64,000 nt of DNA from Bradyrhizobium elkanii WSM2783. GTDB lineage: Bacteria; Pseudomonadota; Alphaproteobacteria; Rhizobiales; Xanthobacteraceae. The stretch spans positions 1-64,000 of the forward strand of contig NZ_AXAP01000023.1 in the NCBI RefSeq assembly GCF_000472865.1, in the 5' to 3' direction. Both the position numbers and the translations under genes were made by a program. Positions 62,395 to 64,000 of the stretch are shown in pieces. Numbering within the stretch: position 1 is the stretch's first letter; every line of letters starts with the position of its first letter. The notes beneath the pieces were generated by a model that was not told the DNA's origin, ran no database searches, and worked only from the letters and a program-made list of their open reading frames with translations.

Positions 62395-62492
62395 TGTCGC
62401 TGCTTGGCGGAACCTGGCTTATGCCCTGTTTCGCACGCAAATTCCCGACAATCCCCCTCGGCGGCGCTGGAATTTGATGTTACCTATTTGGA

Positions 62493-64000
62493 ATGAACGA
62501 GCGCGCCAAGATCGACATTCGCCATTCAACCTGTCCGCACGATTGTCCATCGGCCTGTGCGCTCGACATCGAGGTGATCGAGGGCCGCTCGATTGGACGG
62601 GTCCGCGGCTCAAAGTTGCAGACGTATACAGCAGGTGTCGTCTGCGCCAAGGTTGCGCGTTATGCCGAGCGTATCCATCATCCCGAGCGGCTCCTCCACC
62701 CGATGCGGCGAACCGGGCCGAAGGGCTCGGGCCAGTTTGACCGGATTTCCTGGGACGAGGCGTTAGACGAGATCGTCGCGCGCTTCGATGCGGCCGAACG
62801 CGAATTCGGGGCCGAGTCGATCTGGCCCTACTACTACGCCGGCACCATGGGGCTCGTGATGCGCGACGGCATCAATCGCCTGGCGCATGTCAAGAAATAC
62901 TCCCGCTTCTATTCCACGATTTGCGCGAATATCGCGCGCGTCGGATTTTCGGTTGGCACCGGCAAGATCGCCGGCGTTGATCCGCGTGAAATGGGCGTCT
63001 CTGACCTCGTCGTGATCTGGGGAACTAACCCGGTGAACACCCAGGTCAACGTCATGACACACGCGATGCGCGCTCGGAAGGAGCGAGGCGCCAAGATTGC
63101 CGCGATCGATATCTACAACAATGACACGGTGAAACAGGCTGACGTGAAGATCATCCTGCGGCCCGGCACCGACGCTGCCTTCGCTTGCGGCGTCATGCAT
63201 GTGCTGTTTCGCGAAGGCTACGCGGATCGCGCCTACATGGATCGTTATACGGACTGCCCGGATGAACTGGAAGCACATCTCGCCACCAGGACGCCCGAAT
63301 GGGCTTACTCGATATCAGGCGTGCCGGTGGAGGAGATCGAGGCTTTCGCCCGCCTGGTCGGCCAAACCAAACGCTCGTTCTTCCGCCTGGGCTACGGCTT
63401 CACACGAAGCCGAAATGGTGCGGCGCAAATGCACGCGGCGCTCTGCATCCCGGCGGTGACTGGCGCCTGGCAATATGAAGGCGGCGGCGCATTTTTCAAC
63501 AATGCCGCGATCTGGAAATTCAACGAATCCGTCATCGAGGGACATGATGCGATCGACCGCACCACGCGTTGGCTCGATCAATCGAGGATTGGACGTATCC
63601 TGACCGGCGACGCCGAGGCCTTGAAGGGCGGACCGCCGGTCAAGGCGATGCTGATCCAGAACACCAATCCGGTGACGGTGGCGCCGGAGCAGACCTTGGT
63701 GCGCGAAGGGTTTGCTCGAGAGGACCTGTTCGTGGCGGTCCATGAGCAGTTCATGACCGAGACTGCAGCCATGGCCGATATCGTCCTGCCCGCGACGATG
63801 TTCATGGAGCACGACGATCTCTATTACGGCGGCGGTCACCAGCACATTTCAGTTGGGCCCAAGCTGATCGAGCCTCCGGCCGAATGCCGCAGCAACCATC
63901 AAGTGATTCAGGCGCTCGGGCGCCGTCTTAATGCGGTCCATCCCGGCTTTGGGATGTCGCCGCGTGAATTGATCGACGTGACGCTAAAGAAGAGCGGCCA
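62493..64000 (+). CDS. Molybdopterin oxidoreductase, partial (runs off window)
   Basis: The ATG at 62493 opens about 502 codons to the window end with no stop. The N-terminal [4Fe-4S] motif is C-x3-C-x3-C (CPHDCPSAC) with the fourth Cys about 30 residues later (VVCAKVARY), then the molybdopterin domains (VIWGTNPVNTQVNVM, ILRPGTDAAFACG, MLIQNTNPVTVAPEQ, TETAAMADIVLPA). There is no Tat signal, so the enzyme should be cytoplasmic. The substrate (formate, nitrate or other) is not determined by the visible part. The beta-type electron partner, if any, is outside the window. Confidence 0.93.
   Translation, partial: MNERAKIDIRHSTCPHDCPSACALDIEVIEGRSIGRVRGSKLQTYTAGVVCAKVARYAERIHHPERLLHPMRRTGPKGSGQFDRISWDEALDEIVARFDAAEREFGAESIWPYYYAGTMGLVMRDGINRLAHVKKYSRFYSTICANIARVGFSVGTGKIAGVDPREMGVSDLVVIWGTNPVNTQVNVMTHAMRARKERGAKIAAIDIYNNDTVKQADVKIILRPGTDAAFACGVMHVLFREGYADRAYMDRYTDCPDELEAHLATRTPEWAYSISGVPVEEIEAFARLVGQTKRSFFRLGYGFTRSRNGAAQMHAALCIPAVTGAWQYEGGGAFFNNAAIWKFNESVIEGHDAIDRTTRWLDQSRIGRILTGDAEALKGGPPVKAMLIQNTNPVTVAPEQTLVREGFAREDLFVAVHEQFMTETAAMADIVLPATMFMEHDDLYYGGGHQHISVGPKLIEPPAECRSNHQVIQALGRRLNAVHPGFGMSPRELIDVTLKKSG

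Overview
The window reads as chromosomal DNA of a Bradyrhizobium-like alphaproteobacterium (order Hyphomicrobiales). The evidence is uniformly high-GC coding sequence, tight operons with ATGA start/stop overlaps, GcrA- and OpgC-type genes, many class III CoA-transferase and Liv-type transport genes, and two intergenic inverted repeats (about 32.85 kb and 49.86 kb) that I recall as recurrent in Bradyrhizobium. No rRNA, tRNA or CRISPR array was seen. About 55 intact genes, four damaged or truncated ones and one IS end were found.

Layout. 1-350: 5' end of an IS110-family transposase, cut by the window edge, with its structured non-coding end. 352-7264 (minus): a complete eight-gene Nit1C cluster (Sll0783-like protein, Nit6803-type nitrilase, radical SAM protein, N-acetyltransferase, AIR-synthase-like protein, glycosyltransferase, MSMEG_0570-like protein, flavin oxidoreductase). 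It is divergent from a MocR-type regulator at 7594-8982. The shared intergenic region holds a textbook sigma-54 -24/-12 element and a 36-bp palindrome. 9.5-16.9 kb: DUF305 protein, RND pump and adaptor, and an OmpR/histidine-kinase pair. 17-18.5 kb: epoxide hydrolase and a small secreted protein.

19-34.2 kb: a catabolic island. On the minus strand are a DsbA/HCCA-isomerase-like protein, a HAPMO-like Baeyer-Villiger monooxygenase, a frameshifted SDR, a TetR regulator and an acyl-CoA ligase. Divergent from these are a complete Liv ABC importer, a CoA-transferase, enoyl-CoA hydratase, MaoC hydratase, CitE-like lyase and thiolase. Together they look like uptake, CoA activation and beta-oxidation-like cleavage of an unidentified carboxylic acid or ketone. 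34.2-36.9 kb: a 5'-truncated sensor kinase abutting a GH3 (NagZ-like) gene. 37.2-41 kb: cyoABCD quinol oxidase, followed by opgC. 42.4-44.7 kb: a phage-like regulatory module (S24 repressor, GcrA-like protein, DUF6456-like protein, small protein) with four near-identical operators flanking the repressor gene. 44.7-49.8 kb: a BamA paralogue, a secreted protein of unknown function and a second CoA-transferase.

50-54.5 kb: a compact minus-strand operon (GNAT-like, MFS, YqcI/YcgG N-oxygenase-like, cupin) divergent from a GlxA-type regulator; this is the least described gene set here. 54.6-57.2 kb: FMN-dependent hydroxyacid dehydrogenase and four small proteins. 57.2-59 kb: two tandem promoter-like repeats, each ending in a terminator hairpin, then a terminase relic with an in-frame stop. 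59.2-60.9 kb: a two-component flavin monooxygenase and its reductase. 61.3-64 kb: a Crp/Fnr regulator, a small membrane protein and a molybdopterin oxidoreductase that runs off the window.

The most rewarding targets are the sigma-54/palindrome/MocR control of Nit1C, the 50-54 kb N-oxygenase operon, the self-contained repressor/GcrA/operator module, the tandem repeat-hairpin units and the putative IS110 bridge RNA.
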